Shown piece by piece: positions 1 through 6,965 of a DNA stretch of 37,503 nucleotides (positions are counted from its first letter, which is position 1; every line of letters starts with the position of its first letter). The DNA is from JADJWR01 sp964509545. Lineage in GTDB: Bacteria > Pseudomonadota > Gammaproteobacteria > Burkholderiales > Burkholderiaceae_F. Below the pieces are notes generated by a model. It did not search any database. It was not told where the DNA came from and saw only the letters and a list, made by a program, of their open reading frames with translations. Location: contig CAZDXQ010000037.1 of NCBI GenBank assembly GCA_964509545.1, positions 1 through 37,503 of the forward strand. The letters run 5' to 3'. Both the position numbers and the translations under genes were made by a program.

Positions 1-93
1 GTCATTCAATGCTCCTCACGGCGGGCGAGGGCAGGGCCGCTCGCCGGGTTCCGCTCAATGCTGCGAATCGATGGGAATGCGTCGGTTCTGAAA

Positions 94-528
94 TCAACTC
101 GCCGGTTCAGTGTACGTAAAGACTACGCCGCTGATCTGGGTCTGCGTCGCGGTGTTGACGGACAGGATCCCCGCCGGCGAAAGTGAAACGCCGCTGGGAA
201 GCGCCGCGCCGCCCTTGTCGACGGCGAACATGCCGCCCCTTGCGACCCCGGACGGAAGCGTGGTCGCCAGGTCAAAGGTAGCGCCGGTGCCGCTCGTGAA
301 CACGGGCAGGCTAACGTTCCAGGCCGGTGCTGGCGCTGGCGCTGGCGTCGGTGCCGGTGCAGGGGCCGGTGCGGGGGCCGCAGCCGGCGGCGGCGAAGAC
401 GATTGCGCAGGTGCCGAAGAATTGAGGCTCGCCACGAACCCTTCGTCTGTTCCACCGCACCCTGTCAACAGCGCGGCACAGCCAAACAAAGCAAACTTCA
501 ATGCATCTCTACGACTCGTCTCTTTCAT
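94..528 (-). CDS. Small Tat-type lipoprotein with Pro-Ala linker and Ig-like C-terminal domain
   Basis: The protein is predicted to be an outer-membrane lipoprotein of unknown function. From the ATG at 528 (144 aa) the N-terminus has a twin-arginine-like SRRDALK motif, a hydrophobic stretch and a lipobox LLTGC with the lipidated Cys at residue 24; the next residue is Gly, not Asp, which favours outer-membrane sorting. A low-complexity Ala-Pro linker follows, then a domain of about 75 residues (W-N-V ... LPSGV-ARGG-F-VD ... LPSGVSL ... FTYTEP) that resembles the He_PIG/putative Ig family. The same domain ends the lipoproteins at 813-2273 and 2902-3252. A GTG seven codons upstream (549) is an alternative start, but GGAA lies in the right place for the ATG. 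The gene is certain as a coding region; its role as a surface or polysaccharide-contacting protein is inference. Confidence 0.75.
   Translation of the reverse strand: MKETSRRDALKFALFGCAALLTGCGGTDEGFVASLNSSAPAQSSSPPPAAAPAPAPAPAPTPAPAPAPAWNVSLPVFTSGTGATFDLATTLPSGVARGGMFAVDKGGAALPSGVSLSPAGILSVNTATQTQISGVVFTYTEPAS
323..391. repeat. Low-complexity GGCGCT/GGTGCN tract encoding an Ala-Pro linker
   Basis: Short imperfect repeats of GGCGCTGGC and GGTGCCGGT type run through this stretch. On the minus strand they encode alternating Ala-Pro between the lipid anchor and the Ig-like domain of the lipoprotein at 94-528. Such tracts vary in length by slippage. Confidence 0.7.
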
Positions 529-812
529 CCGTTCGATTCCGGCCAACACGCCATGACATCAATGCGCCGCGCGATAGCGAGCACTTTCTAACCAACCGCG
601 AGTGTGCCGAAAGGGCCGCCGCACAAACAATTCACTCTTCGCATTAGCGCGTTCAGGACGCTCGACGCCGCACGATGCTGGCGCGCTGGTGTCGCTCGCG
701 GCCAGGCGCCAGCAAAATTGCGCGCCGCCGGTGCGCTCGTCCGCCATGATGCGAGCCGTTGCAGTACGGCGCAGCGCGGGCGCGCCGGTTCGCGGAATGA
801 GCGCCCCGACGA

Positions 813-2273
813 TCAACCGGGCTCGCGATATGAGAAGACGACGCCGCTGAAGCTCCCGCTCGCGGTCGCGGTGGCCGAAAGCACACCGGCCGAGGTCAGC
901 GTCACGCCGCTCGGCAGCGGCGCACCTGAGGGATCGATCGAGAACACGCCACCGCGCACGACTCCTTGCGGCAGCGTCGGCGCGAGGTCGTAGGTGCTGG
1001 CGCTGCCGGCAACCAGGACCGGCGCGGGCTCGATGTTCCACGCCGCTGGTGCGGTGCTGACTGTGGCGGTCGTCGCCGTTGCAAGCGCAGAGCGCGCGGA
1101 AACGTTGCCGGCCGCATCGACGGCCGCCACGCTGTACGAATATGAGGTGCCGGCGAGCAGGCCGCTGTCCGTGTAGGTTGTTCCAGTCAAGCTTGCGACC
1201 TGCGCGACCGAAGTGCAGCCGTTGCCGCTGCAGCGGTATACGCGGTAGCCGACCACACCGACATTGTCGGTCGAGGCGCTCCAGTTCACCGTGATCGACG
1301 ATGACGACGTGGCGGTTGCCGTGACCCCGCTTGGGACCGAAGGCGCCGTTCCGTCGGAGGGCGCCGAAGTCGTTCCGCCGATCGTCACGACGAAACGATC
1401 GATATCGGCATCAGGTGAGTCGCCGGAGTCGGTCTGCAGCCGCACGGCATTGCTGCCGGCGGTCAGCGTGATCGCCACCGCCTCGCTGTCGACGAAGGCG
1501 TTCCAGCCGCCGGTGGGCACGAAGACCACCTGGCGCTGGCGCACCCCGTTGACGTAAAGGCTCAGGCTGCGGTTGACGGAGTGGCCATTGGCGAAGCGAA
1601 CGACCAGGGAGGCCGCGCCTCCGGCGCCGCCATCGACCGTCACCTGGGTGTACGCGCCCGCGTTCATCATCGTGCCGATGGCCTGCCCGCCAGAGGCGTT
1701 CGACGCGTATTGGATCGACGCGCCGCCGCCCCAGGTGCCGCTTTCTGCCTCGTAAATCGCCGACCCCGGAGTTGGACTCGGGCTGGGGCTGGGAGCCGGC
1801 GCGGCAACCGGTGAAATCGTGGCCGTTGCAACGGCAGAGCGCGCGGAAACGTTGCCCGCGGCGTCCATCGCTTCCACGTTGTACGAGTAAGTGCCCTCGG
1901 GCAGGGCGCCGTCCGTGTATGTCAGGGCCGTGACATTGGCAACGAGCGTGGCTGGCGCGCAGCCGTTGCCGCTGCACCGATAGAGCCGATAGCGGGCGAC
2001 GCCGACGTTGTCGGTCGAGGCGCCCCAACTGACCGCGATCGACGTCGCAGAGACGACGGTCGCGGTGACGCCCGTTGGTACGGACGGCGCCGCCGTGTCG
2101 GTGCGTCCTTTCGTTCCCCCCTTGCCCAGCGCCGACATCGTGTCGTCAGCGGCGCTCCCATCGCCGCCACCGCAGGCGGACAGTGCTATCACGCTGAACG
2201 ACGCGGTGGCTGTCGTCAGGAACTTGCGTCGCGAAAACGGTTTCAACGGGACGAGGGACTGCTGCTGTTCCAC
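813..2273 (-). CDS. Tat-type lipoprotein with two Fn3 domains, a CBM6/35-like domain and an Ig-like C-terminus
   Basis: This is a probable surface carbohydrate-binding lipoprotein. I place the start at the GTG at 2273 because AGAGGA lies six bases before it; the longer open frame to 2327 lacks such a site and would push the signal inward. In the 486-aa product, SRRKFLT (residues 14-20) is a good twin-arginine motif and LSAC gives a lipidated Cys at 34. Domains in order: Fn3 (about 62-153), Pro-Ser linker (160-171), CBM6/35-like beta-sandwich beginning IYEAESG (173-297), second Fn3 (310-402) and the shared Ig-like domain (411-486) ending FSYREPG. The two Fn3 units are nearly identical at DNA level. 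CBM6/35 domains bind polysaccharides with calcium, so binding of this locus's own polymer is plausible but inferred. No catalytic domain is seen. Confidence 0.8.
   Translation of the reverse strand: MEQQQSLVPLKPFSRRKFLTTATASFSVIALSACGGGDGSAADDTMSALGKGGTKGRTDTAAPSVPTGVTATVVSATSIAVSWGASTDNVGVARYRLYRCSGNGCAPATLVANVTALTYTDGALPEGTYSYNVEAMDAAGNVSARSAVATATISPVAAPAPSPSPSPTPGSAIYEAESGTWGGGASIQYASNASGGQAIGTMMNAGAYTQVTVDGGAGGAASLVVRFANGHSVNRSLSLYVNGVRQRQVVFVPTGGWNAFVDSEAVAITLTAGSNAVRLQTDSGDSPDADIDRFVVTIGGTTSAPSDGTAPSVPSGVTATATSSSSITVNWSASTDNVGVVGYRVYRCSGNGCTSVAQVASLTGTTYTDSGLLAGTSYSYSVAAVDAAGNVSARSALATATTATVSTAPAAWNIEPAPVLVAGSASTYDLAPTLPQGVVRGGVFSIDPSGAPLPSGVTLTSAGVLSATATASGSFSGVVFSYREPG
1060..1345. repeat. 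Fn3 repeat copy B (duplicate of 1810-2095)
   Basis: This is the second of two intragenic Fn3-coding repeats within the lipoprotein at 813-2273. A 21-base core at 1088-1108 is found unchanged in copy A, and the segment around CGACATTGTCGGTCGAGGCG differs from copy A by one base. The two copies lie about 0.75 kb apart and flank the CBM-like domain. Confidence 0.75.
1810..2095. repeat. Fn3 repeat copy A (duplicate of 1060-1345)
   Basis: First Fn3-coding repeat of the lipoprotein at 813-2273. Near identity at DNA level to copy B points to a fairly recent duplication or to gene conversion between the copies. Confidence 0.75.
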
Positions 2274-2901
2274 GATTTGTCCTCTGCAGGAGCTGTTTCC
2301 CCGACGGAGAAGCGTTCTCCGTCGCATGGCAGGATTGTCGAGTAGCAGAGGGAAAACTCGAATCGCTCCGCCAAGTTAATCCGCGCAGTCTTTCGGCCTA
2401 GCGTGCGGATCTCATCCGTCCATGTGACCCGCGAGCCTGCTTCACCGTCGGTCGCTCGCGCGATCAGCAGGCTGTCGATAACCGGATTCGCGCGGGCGGG
2501 ATGCGATGACAAGAGCCACAATATGTTGAAAGACCGCGTGGCATGGACCGATATCTTGTGGTGCTAGAAGCGCTCCCAAGAAACGTCGCAATGGCGTATT
2601 TCAACAACGGCCAGCGCGCGACGAGCGCAGGATTGCGAAGGAAGGCTGCGCAGACGGCAACGTTCGGCGTAGCGGTTCGCGGCTGTCTGCTTCCAGTTCC
2701 GAACGGCGTTACGGCTTGCGCAACGCGGTCGCGCCGCGGCCGATCCTGCTCGTCGGTTGGTTCGATCACATCCGCGGCGGGGACGCGCCCGCGCGCGGAC
2801 CAGCGCAGTGGTCGATCAGCGTGTTTCTTGCCGCCGGGCTTTCGACTTCAGGAGCGGCTTGGCGGCTGGCGCGCGGCGCGGTACTCGCCGTGCGCGCGGC
2901 G
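2274..2901. other. Intergenic region of 628 bp, no convincing gene
   Basis: The stretch between two lipoprotein genes holds only short open frames without a ribosome site or recognisable domain. The one clear structure is a perfect palindrome at 2302-2324 close to the downstream start codon, listed separately. Confidence 0.6.
2302..2324. promoter_or_regulatory. Perfect 10-bp-arm palindrome upstream of the CBM lipoprotein
   Basis: Arms CGACGGAGAA (2302-2311) and TTCTCCGTCG (2315-2324) are exact inverted copies around a 3-base centre. The element ends 28 bases before the GTG start at 2273. It could be an operator for a dimeric regulator or a very stable hairpin in the 5' leader. Between it and the start lies TCCT-GCAG-AGGA, a smaller dyad whose right arm is the ribosome site, so leader structure might affect translation. 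Confidence 0.55.
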
Positions 2902-3252
2902 TCAAGCGGCGGGCTCCGTGTAGGAAAACACGATGCCGCTGGTCGTGCCGACGTTGGCCGTACTCGTGAGCGAGAGGACGCCGTCAGGCGAGAGCGATAC
3001 CCCTGCCGGTAGTGCCGCCCCCCGCGGATCCACCGCAAACTGTCCGCCCCGCCGCACTTGCGGTGGCAAAGTCGGCTTGAGGTCGATGACCAGCGATGGG
3101 TCGCCCGCTCTCAGCACCGGTGCAGGCGTGATGGACCAGGCACCCTCCACGAGCGGAAGGTCGGGGGCGGCGGAAGCACCCCCCGACCCGCCACAGCCTG
3201 AAAGGCCGACGCTTGCGGCGGTTGCCGCAAGCAGGAATTCGCGACGCTTCAT
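2902..3252 (-). CDS. Small Tat-type lipoprotein with Ig-like C-terminal domain
   Basis: This is the third member of the paralogous lipoprotein set and the simplest, with 116 aa from the ATG at 3252. The start gives MKRREFLLAA, a clean twin-arginine n-region, then a hydrophobic stretch and LSGC with the lipidated Cys at 20, followed by Gly-Gly. Almost all the mature protein is the shared domain: W-S-I, PVL-RAGD, DLKPTLP, VRRGGQFAVD, ALPAGVSLS, ending FSYTEPAA. A GTG ten codons upstream (3282) is possible but would place extra residues before the Tat motif. Unlike the copy at 94-528 there is no long Ala-Pro spacer. Function is unknown; it is presumably exported folded through Tat and anchored in the outer membrane. 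Confidence 0.75.
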   Translation of the reverse strand: MKRREFLLAATAASVGLSGCGGSGGASAAPDLPLVEGAWSITPAPVLRAGDPSLVIDLKPTLPPQVRRGGQFAVDPRGAALPAGVSLSPDGVLSLTSTANVGTTSGIVFSYTEPAA

Positions 3253-3572
3253 ATGTTTACGACTCTGAGACGTTGACGGCACGTGCCTTTATCAGGCCGT
3301 TCGGGTGGACAGGCGCGCATACGCGGCGAGCCCATTGCCTTGTCGAATGAAGTGAGAGTTTACTCGCGCTGCGCGGTGCTCCGGCCGAAGGGATCAACCG
3401 GTTCCGCCGGCAAGCGCAAAGCCGTCGTCAGGCGTTCTTAGCGCAGCGCTGCCCGTTGCTTGGCACCAGCGGCGGCTTCACGCGGAGACTTCGCCGAGCC
3501 GAGGACGAGCGATGGCCTCGCATTTGAACTCCATGTGCGAGGATTGCGCGGTGGTGCGCCAAGCGGCGCACC
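3253..3572. other. Intergenic region of 320 bp, no gene seen
   Basis: This stretch lies between the end of the hydrolase operon and the start of the small lipoprotein, both on the minus strand. I find no supported coding frame. It holds an inverted repeat at 3516-3542 just past the hydrolase 1 stop, and it should contain the promoter of the lipoprotein, though I cannot see a good sigma70 pair. Confidence 0.5.
3516..3542 (-). terminator. Possible hairpin at the end of the hydrolase operon
   Basis: Perfect 7-bp arms CCTCGCA (3516-3522) and TGCGAGG (3536-3542) around a 13-base loop lie about 30 bases past the hydrolase 1 stop codon. No T-run follows, so this would be a weak or factor-assisted terminator, or a 3' stabilising stem. 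Confidence 0.3.
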
Positions 3573-4433
3573 CTATGCGGCGTGCGAAAGGCTGTTCAGG
3601 AAGGAGATGCAGGCTGCTTCGGCTGTCGCGCGATGTTCCGCTCTGGAAAACGTGTGGTCTGCGCCGCGGATCGTGCAGAAGTGCGCGCTTTCGGCTGCGC
3701 GTGAGTGAGACCAGGCCGGGTCCGCGCGATACAGCGCTTCGAACTCCCTCGCCGTCAGGTCCTTCTCGCTCAGGATTACGAGGCAGTCGCCCTGGAACGT
3801 CTGCCAGGCCGCGAGCATCTGGTCAACGAAGTCACCGCGCGTCGCCACGCTGCGATCGGACAGGCGGGATCGCATCATCGCGCGCAGTCGGCTACCTGCC
3901 TCGCGGAGAGCCCGGAGGATCGAGACGTGGCCGGAAAGCAGTTTCTTCCAGAACTCCCCGCTGGCAAGGCGCCCGGCATAGTAATGGCGCACGACGGTTG
4001 CGTTGTGCGATTCCGGGCGGCGTACCCACGGGTTGGCGAGAATCAGCCCGGCCACGCCCTCGATGCGGCCGGCCGACATCAGCCCGGCCGACGCCGCGTC
4101 GCACAGGCCGAAGATCACCAGCCGCGACAGCGTCGGCAGCCGCGCCTTGAACACGGCGGCGGCAGCGACCAGATCCGATTCGACGTGCTCGAAAGTGCGG
4201 CTCGCGCCGCTGCTGTCGCCCATACCCCGGTAGTCGAACCGCAACGAAGGGTAGCCGGCATCGGCGAGCGCGCGGGCGAGCAGGACGAACTGCCGATGGC
4301 TGCCGACGCGGTATTGAGGGCCGCCAACGACGATGAGTACGCCCGTCGACTGGCCGGAACTGGCGCCGGCCAGCACGCCGACAAGCTGTTCTCCTTCGCA
4401 CTCGAACACGAGTGCTTCTTCGGCGGCGCTCAC
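3573..4433 (-). CDS. Exosortase A system-associated hydrolase 1 (alpha/beta fold)
   Basis: This is a cytoplasmic alpha/beta hydrolase of the type found only with exosortase A and EPS loci. The family signatures are clear: GGPQYRVGSHRQF (residues 37-49), FDYRGMGDS (67-74), the nucleophile elbow GLCDAAS (109-115), an acid-position Asp at about 225 and ADHTFS with His 260. The elbow carries Cys 111 where most relatives of the fold have Ser; Cys, Asp and His make a complete triad. Length (286 aa) is normal for the family. It lies 70 bases after hydrolase 2 in the same direction and is the last gene of the unit that starts with the acyl carrier protein. The true substrate is unknown; release or transfer of a thioester-bound acyl group made by the ligase/ACP pair is a reasonable inference. 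Confidence 0.9.
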   Translation of the reverse strand: MSAAEEALVFECEGEQLVGVLAGASSGQSTGVLIVVGGPQYRVGSHRQFVLLARALADAGYPSLRFDYRGMGDSSGASRTFEHVESDLVAAAAVFKARLPTLSRLVIFGLCDAASAGLMSAGRIEGVAGLILANPWVRRPESHNATVVRHYYAGRLASGEFWKKLLSGHVSILRALREAGSRLRAMMRSRLSDRSVATRGDFVDQMLAAWQTFQGDCLVILSEKDLTAREFEALYRADPAWSHSRAAESAHFCTIRGADHTFSRAEHRATAEAACISFLNSLSHAA

Positions 4434-4503
4434 CTGGGCACCAGCGCGCCGCCCCCGCGCTCGGCGAGGGGGAGGGAACGCTTTCGCGGCGACCGCGAGG
4501 CGT

Positions 4504-5340
4504 TCATGCGGCCACAGCGAGGCTTTGGACGGTGGCGCTGATCAGCGCCATCGGCTCGTCGATTTCCTGTGTCATCCAGAAGTTCAGTCCCGCCAGCGCC
4601 TGTGCCCTGACCTTCGCGCCGGTGGCGCGGAACTGGCCGATGCACGTCTCGCTCGCCGGCGCAAGAGCAGGCGTCTCGAACTGGCTGACCTCCAGCCAGG
4701 TGACATCGCAGCCGCGAAACTGGCTGCCGCCGAGGCGCGCGCGGCGCCACGGCAGCGCCAGTTCCGGGCTGAGCGAGTAGCCGGCGACGTCGACCGGCCT
4801 GCCGCTCTCCAGTTCGGCGAGAAGCGCCTTCGTCGTTTCCCTTGGCTGCTCTGTATCGCCAATCCCGGACATCGTTCGCAACCGAAGGAATTGCGTCAGT
4901 GCCGTCTCGCCCGAAAGCTGCGGCTGCCAAAACAGCACACGCGCTGCAGGCGCGTGCTCCAGCGCGTCGCTGACGAGCAGGCACCCCGAGCGAAGCCCCC
5001 ACAGGCCGGGGGCAAGCCCCGTGCGATCATGCAGCCAGCGCAGGGCATCCCGAATGTCGGACTGCCACGCTTTCCAGGTGGCGTGGCCGAAGTCACCGCT
5101 GCTGTCGCCGGTGCCCGTGGGATCGAGCAGCAGGACGTGCCAGCCTCGTAACGCCAGGGCGCGGGCGGCGAGCGAAACGGCGCGTCTGGCCTTGTTCATT
5201 TCCTCGGCGATTGCGGGCACGTGAAGCAGCGCGCCGACGGGCTCGACATCGGCCGGCGGACTGTGCAGGACGCAGAAGAGGTCGCTTTCGCCGCGGGCGA
5301 GGAAGAAAGCCGCCGTCCGCGGCAGCGCCGGCGCGTTCAA
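4504..5340 (-). CDS. Exosortase A system-associated hydrolase 2 (apparent catalytic residues missing)
   Basis: This is an alpha/beta-hydrolase-like protein of 278 aa that accompanies hydrolase 1 in exosortase A loci. The hallmark HVPAIAEEMNKARR spans residues 40-53, and LLDPTGTGDSSGD (71-83) is the strand-loop found in the family. Where a Ser or Cys nucleophile should sit, the elbow reads WGLRSG (114-119) with Arg 117, and I see no convincing C-terminal Asp/His pair. It may therefore be a non-catalytic partner or use different chemistry. The start is TTG at 5340, overlapping the ACP stop (TTGA), so translation is probably coupled; the first in-frame ATG lies deep in the conserved part. Family assignment is firm, activity is not. 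Confidence 0.88.
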   Translation of the reverse strand: MNAPALPRTAAFFLARGESDLFCVLHSPPADVEPVGALLHVPAIAEEMNKARRAVSLAARALALRGWHVLLLDPTGTGDSSGDFGHATWKAWQSDIRDALRWLHDRTGLAPGLWGLRSGCLLVSDALEHAPAARVLFWQPQLSGETALTQFLRLRTMSGIGDTEQPRETTKALLAELESGRPVDVAGYSLSPELALPWRRARLGGSQFRGCDVTWLEVSQFETPALAPASETCIGQFRATGAKVRAQALAGLNFWMTQEIDEPMALISATVQSLAVAA

Positions 5341-5588
5341 GCGGCTATCTTCGATTCCACGAATTTCGTCAGACTGCCGATGGTCGCGAACACGGTGCCG
5401 TCGACTTCGTCATCGTCGACGACGAAGCCGAACCTTTCCTCCAGGCTCGTGAGCAAGGCGAGCACCGCCATCGAATCGAATTCGGGAATCGCCCCGAGCA
5501 GCGCCGAATGGGGACCGAATCGGTCGCGGGGCAGCCTGATGTTCAGCGACCCCTCGAGCGCCAGCATCACTTGTTCATGAACGTTCAA
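5337..5588 (-). CDS. Acyl carrier protein of the exosortase A accessory system
   Basis: This is a phosphopantetheine-binding carrier protein of 83 aa. The motif PEFDSMAVLALL places the modified serine at residue 39, followed by the acidic helix 2/3 surface usual in carrier proteins (EERFGFVVDDDEVDG). It should carry an acyl or aminoacyl group as a thioester, most plausibly loaded by the ligase at 8560-10152. The start is TTG at 5588 with GGAG five bases before it; an ATG seven codons in would trim helix 1. It is first in the unit with hydrolases 2 and 1 and overlaps hydrolase 2. This differs from the usual arrangement where ACP, ligase and decarboxylase are adjacent: here a divergent aminotransferase and glycosyltransferase come between. 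Confidence 0.88.
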   Translation of the reverse strand: MNVHEQVMLALEGSLNIRLPRDRFGPHSALLGAIPEFDSMAVLALLTSLEERFGFVVDDDEVDGTVFATIGSLTKFVESKIAA

Positions 5589-5679
5589 GCAATCTCCAGG
5601 TCGCGTGTGCGCCGGTTGTCGCCAGGTGGTCGACCCCGGTCGATGACGGGCAACGAACGAAGGCAGTTGAAGCTCGAAA

Positions 5680-5685
5680 ATTATA
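5680..5685 (-). promoter_or_regulatory. Candidate -10 box for the ACP-hydrolase operon
   Basis: A perfect TATAAT is read on the minus strand about 90 bases before the ACP start, in an AT-rich patch of an otherwise GC-rich divergent intergenic region. No good -35 element is visible 17 bases further out, so the assignment is tentative. Confidence 0.3.
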
Positions 5686-5741
5686 GGTGAGCCTCGCGCG
5701 CGGCGCGGCTACGATATGCGCTCGAACTGCCGCCATGGCCG

Positions 5742-6965
5742 ATGAATGGTCGGGCCGTCGACACGGAATTTCAAACCTTCTCGTTGAATCCAACGATCCT
5801 TCAAGTCCCCAAGCTGCCCGTTGCCGACTGGGATGCGCTGATCGGCCGTGCCTCGTCTGCTGTGCCGGCGATTACGGATCTGCCGCATGTGCTGTTGACG
5901 ACCAGCGGGCGGGCGGCCATCGGATTGGCCCTGGAGGAGCTTGGCATCGGTGCGGGCGACCAGGTTCTGGTGCCGACCTACCACTGCCCGACGATGGTCA
6001 GTCCGGTCGTCGCGGCCGGAGCGCGGCCGGTCTTCTACGCCATCGACGCCATGGGGTTGCCGGCGATCGAAGCCCTTGAGCGTCTTGATCTTCAGCGCGT
6101 CAAGGCGATGATTGCCGTCCATTACTTCGGCATTCCGCGACGTCTCGGAGCGGCCCGAGCCCTTTGTGATCGCCTCGGGATCGCCCTGATCGAGGACTGC
6201 GCGCACGCATTCTTCGGCTCGGCGGGCGGCGTGAGCGTTGGCACGACCGGCGACTTCGCCGTGGCGAGCCTGACCAAGTTCCTCCCCGTGCCCGAAGGCG
6301 GTTGCCTGGCGTCGCAGACGCGACCGATTCGGCATCACGTGCTGCGGCCGCGGGGATGGATGGCAAACCTGCGCAAGCTGGTCGATACCTTTGAACGCGG
6401 GGCGAATTTCGATCGCTTCGAACCGATCGGCTTTGCCTTGCGCAGCCTGTTTGCCGCCAAGAATTTCCTGCGTGGACGACGGCGCGCAGCGGGGCCGAAC
6501 CCGGTGGCCCCGGCCAGCGCGGCAAATCGCGACGCGGCGATGCCGGCCTACGATGCAGACCTCGCCCATCGCGCTCCGGCGCGGGTTGTGCTCATGATCC
6601 AGCGCCACGCGGATCGAGGCCGCATCAGATCGCGCCGCCGCGCCAACTACGAGCTTCTGTCGACGCTGCTCGGCAATGTAGCCGGCGCCCGCGTGCTCGA
6701 GCCTCGCTTGCCGGCCGAGGCGGTGCCTTATGTGTTTCCTCTCTGGGTCGATGAGCCGGAGCGAAGTTATCAGGCACTGCGAGGGGCGGGGGTCCCCATT
6801 TTCCGCTGGGATGTCCTCTGGCCGGGCGTTCCCGCCCTCGCCGGAGACCACGGCCTGCGCTGGGCGCACCATGTCTTTCAGCTCGGCTGTCATCAGGACC
6901 TGTCGGAACGCGAGGTCCGACAGATCGCATCGACAGTCGAAGCGCTGATCGATTCCCGGCCATGA
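5742..6965 (+). CDS. DegT/DnrJ/EryC1-family PLP aminotransferase (atypical)
   Basis: This fold-type I PLP enzyme of 407 aa is related to sugar aminotransferases. TTSGRAAIGLAL (53-64) is the cofactor phosphate loop, TYHCPTMVSP (79-88) the substrate-loop region, EDCAHAF (151-157) contains the pyridinium-binding Asp 152, and SLTKFLPVPEGG (176-187) carries the internal aldimine Lys 179. The C-terminal half is more divergent than in standard sugar aminotransferases and contains a basic stretch (RGRRRAAG), so the acceptor may be unusual. Divergent from the ACP operon, it overlaps the next glycosyltransferase by ATGA, so the two are co-translated. No clear ribosome site precedes the ATG. The family call is solid; the amino-sugar product is inferred. 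Confidence 0.85.
   Translation: MNGRAVDTEFQTFSLNPTILQVPKLPVADWDALIGRASSAVPAITDLPHVLLTTSGRAAIGLALEELGIGAGDQVLVPTYHCPTMVSPVVAAGARPVFYAIDAMGLPAIEALERLDLQRVKAMIAVHYFGIPRRLGAARALCDRLGIALIEDCAHAFFGSAGGVSVGTTGDFAVASLTKFLPVPEGGCLASQTRPIRHHVLRPRGWMANLRKLVDTFERGANFDRFEPIGFALRSLFAAKNFLRGRRRAAGPNPVAPASAANRDAAMPAYDADLAHRAPARVVLMIQRHADRGRIRSRRRANYELLSTLLGNVAGARVLEPRLPAEAVPYVFPLWVDEPERSYQALRGAGVPIFRWDVLWPGVPALAGDHGLRWAHHVFQLGCHQDLSEREVRQIASTVEALIDSRP

Noticed and set aside
94..120. YTEPAS end of the first lipoprotein as an exosortase sorting signal
   Set aside because: It is at the extreme C-terminus without a transmembrane helix and basic cluster, so it cannot be a classical sorting tail; the conserved end is kept only as part of the domain finding.
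110..556. 148-codon plus-strand ORF opposite the first lipoprotein
   Set aside because: It is the complement of the Ala-Pro repeat and gives low-complexity Gly-Ala sequence; the minus strand has the signal peptide and the conserved domain.
2543..2923. 126-codon plus-strand ORF in the 2274-2901 gap
   Set aside because: No ribosome site, no domain, Arg/Ala-rich composition typical of a GC-rich chance frame, and it runs into the antisense of a real gene.
5668..5715. Plus-strand promoter TTGAAG ... TACGAT for the aminotransferase
   Set aside because: The spacing between the two elements is about twice what a sigma70 promoter allows.
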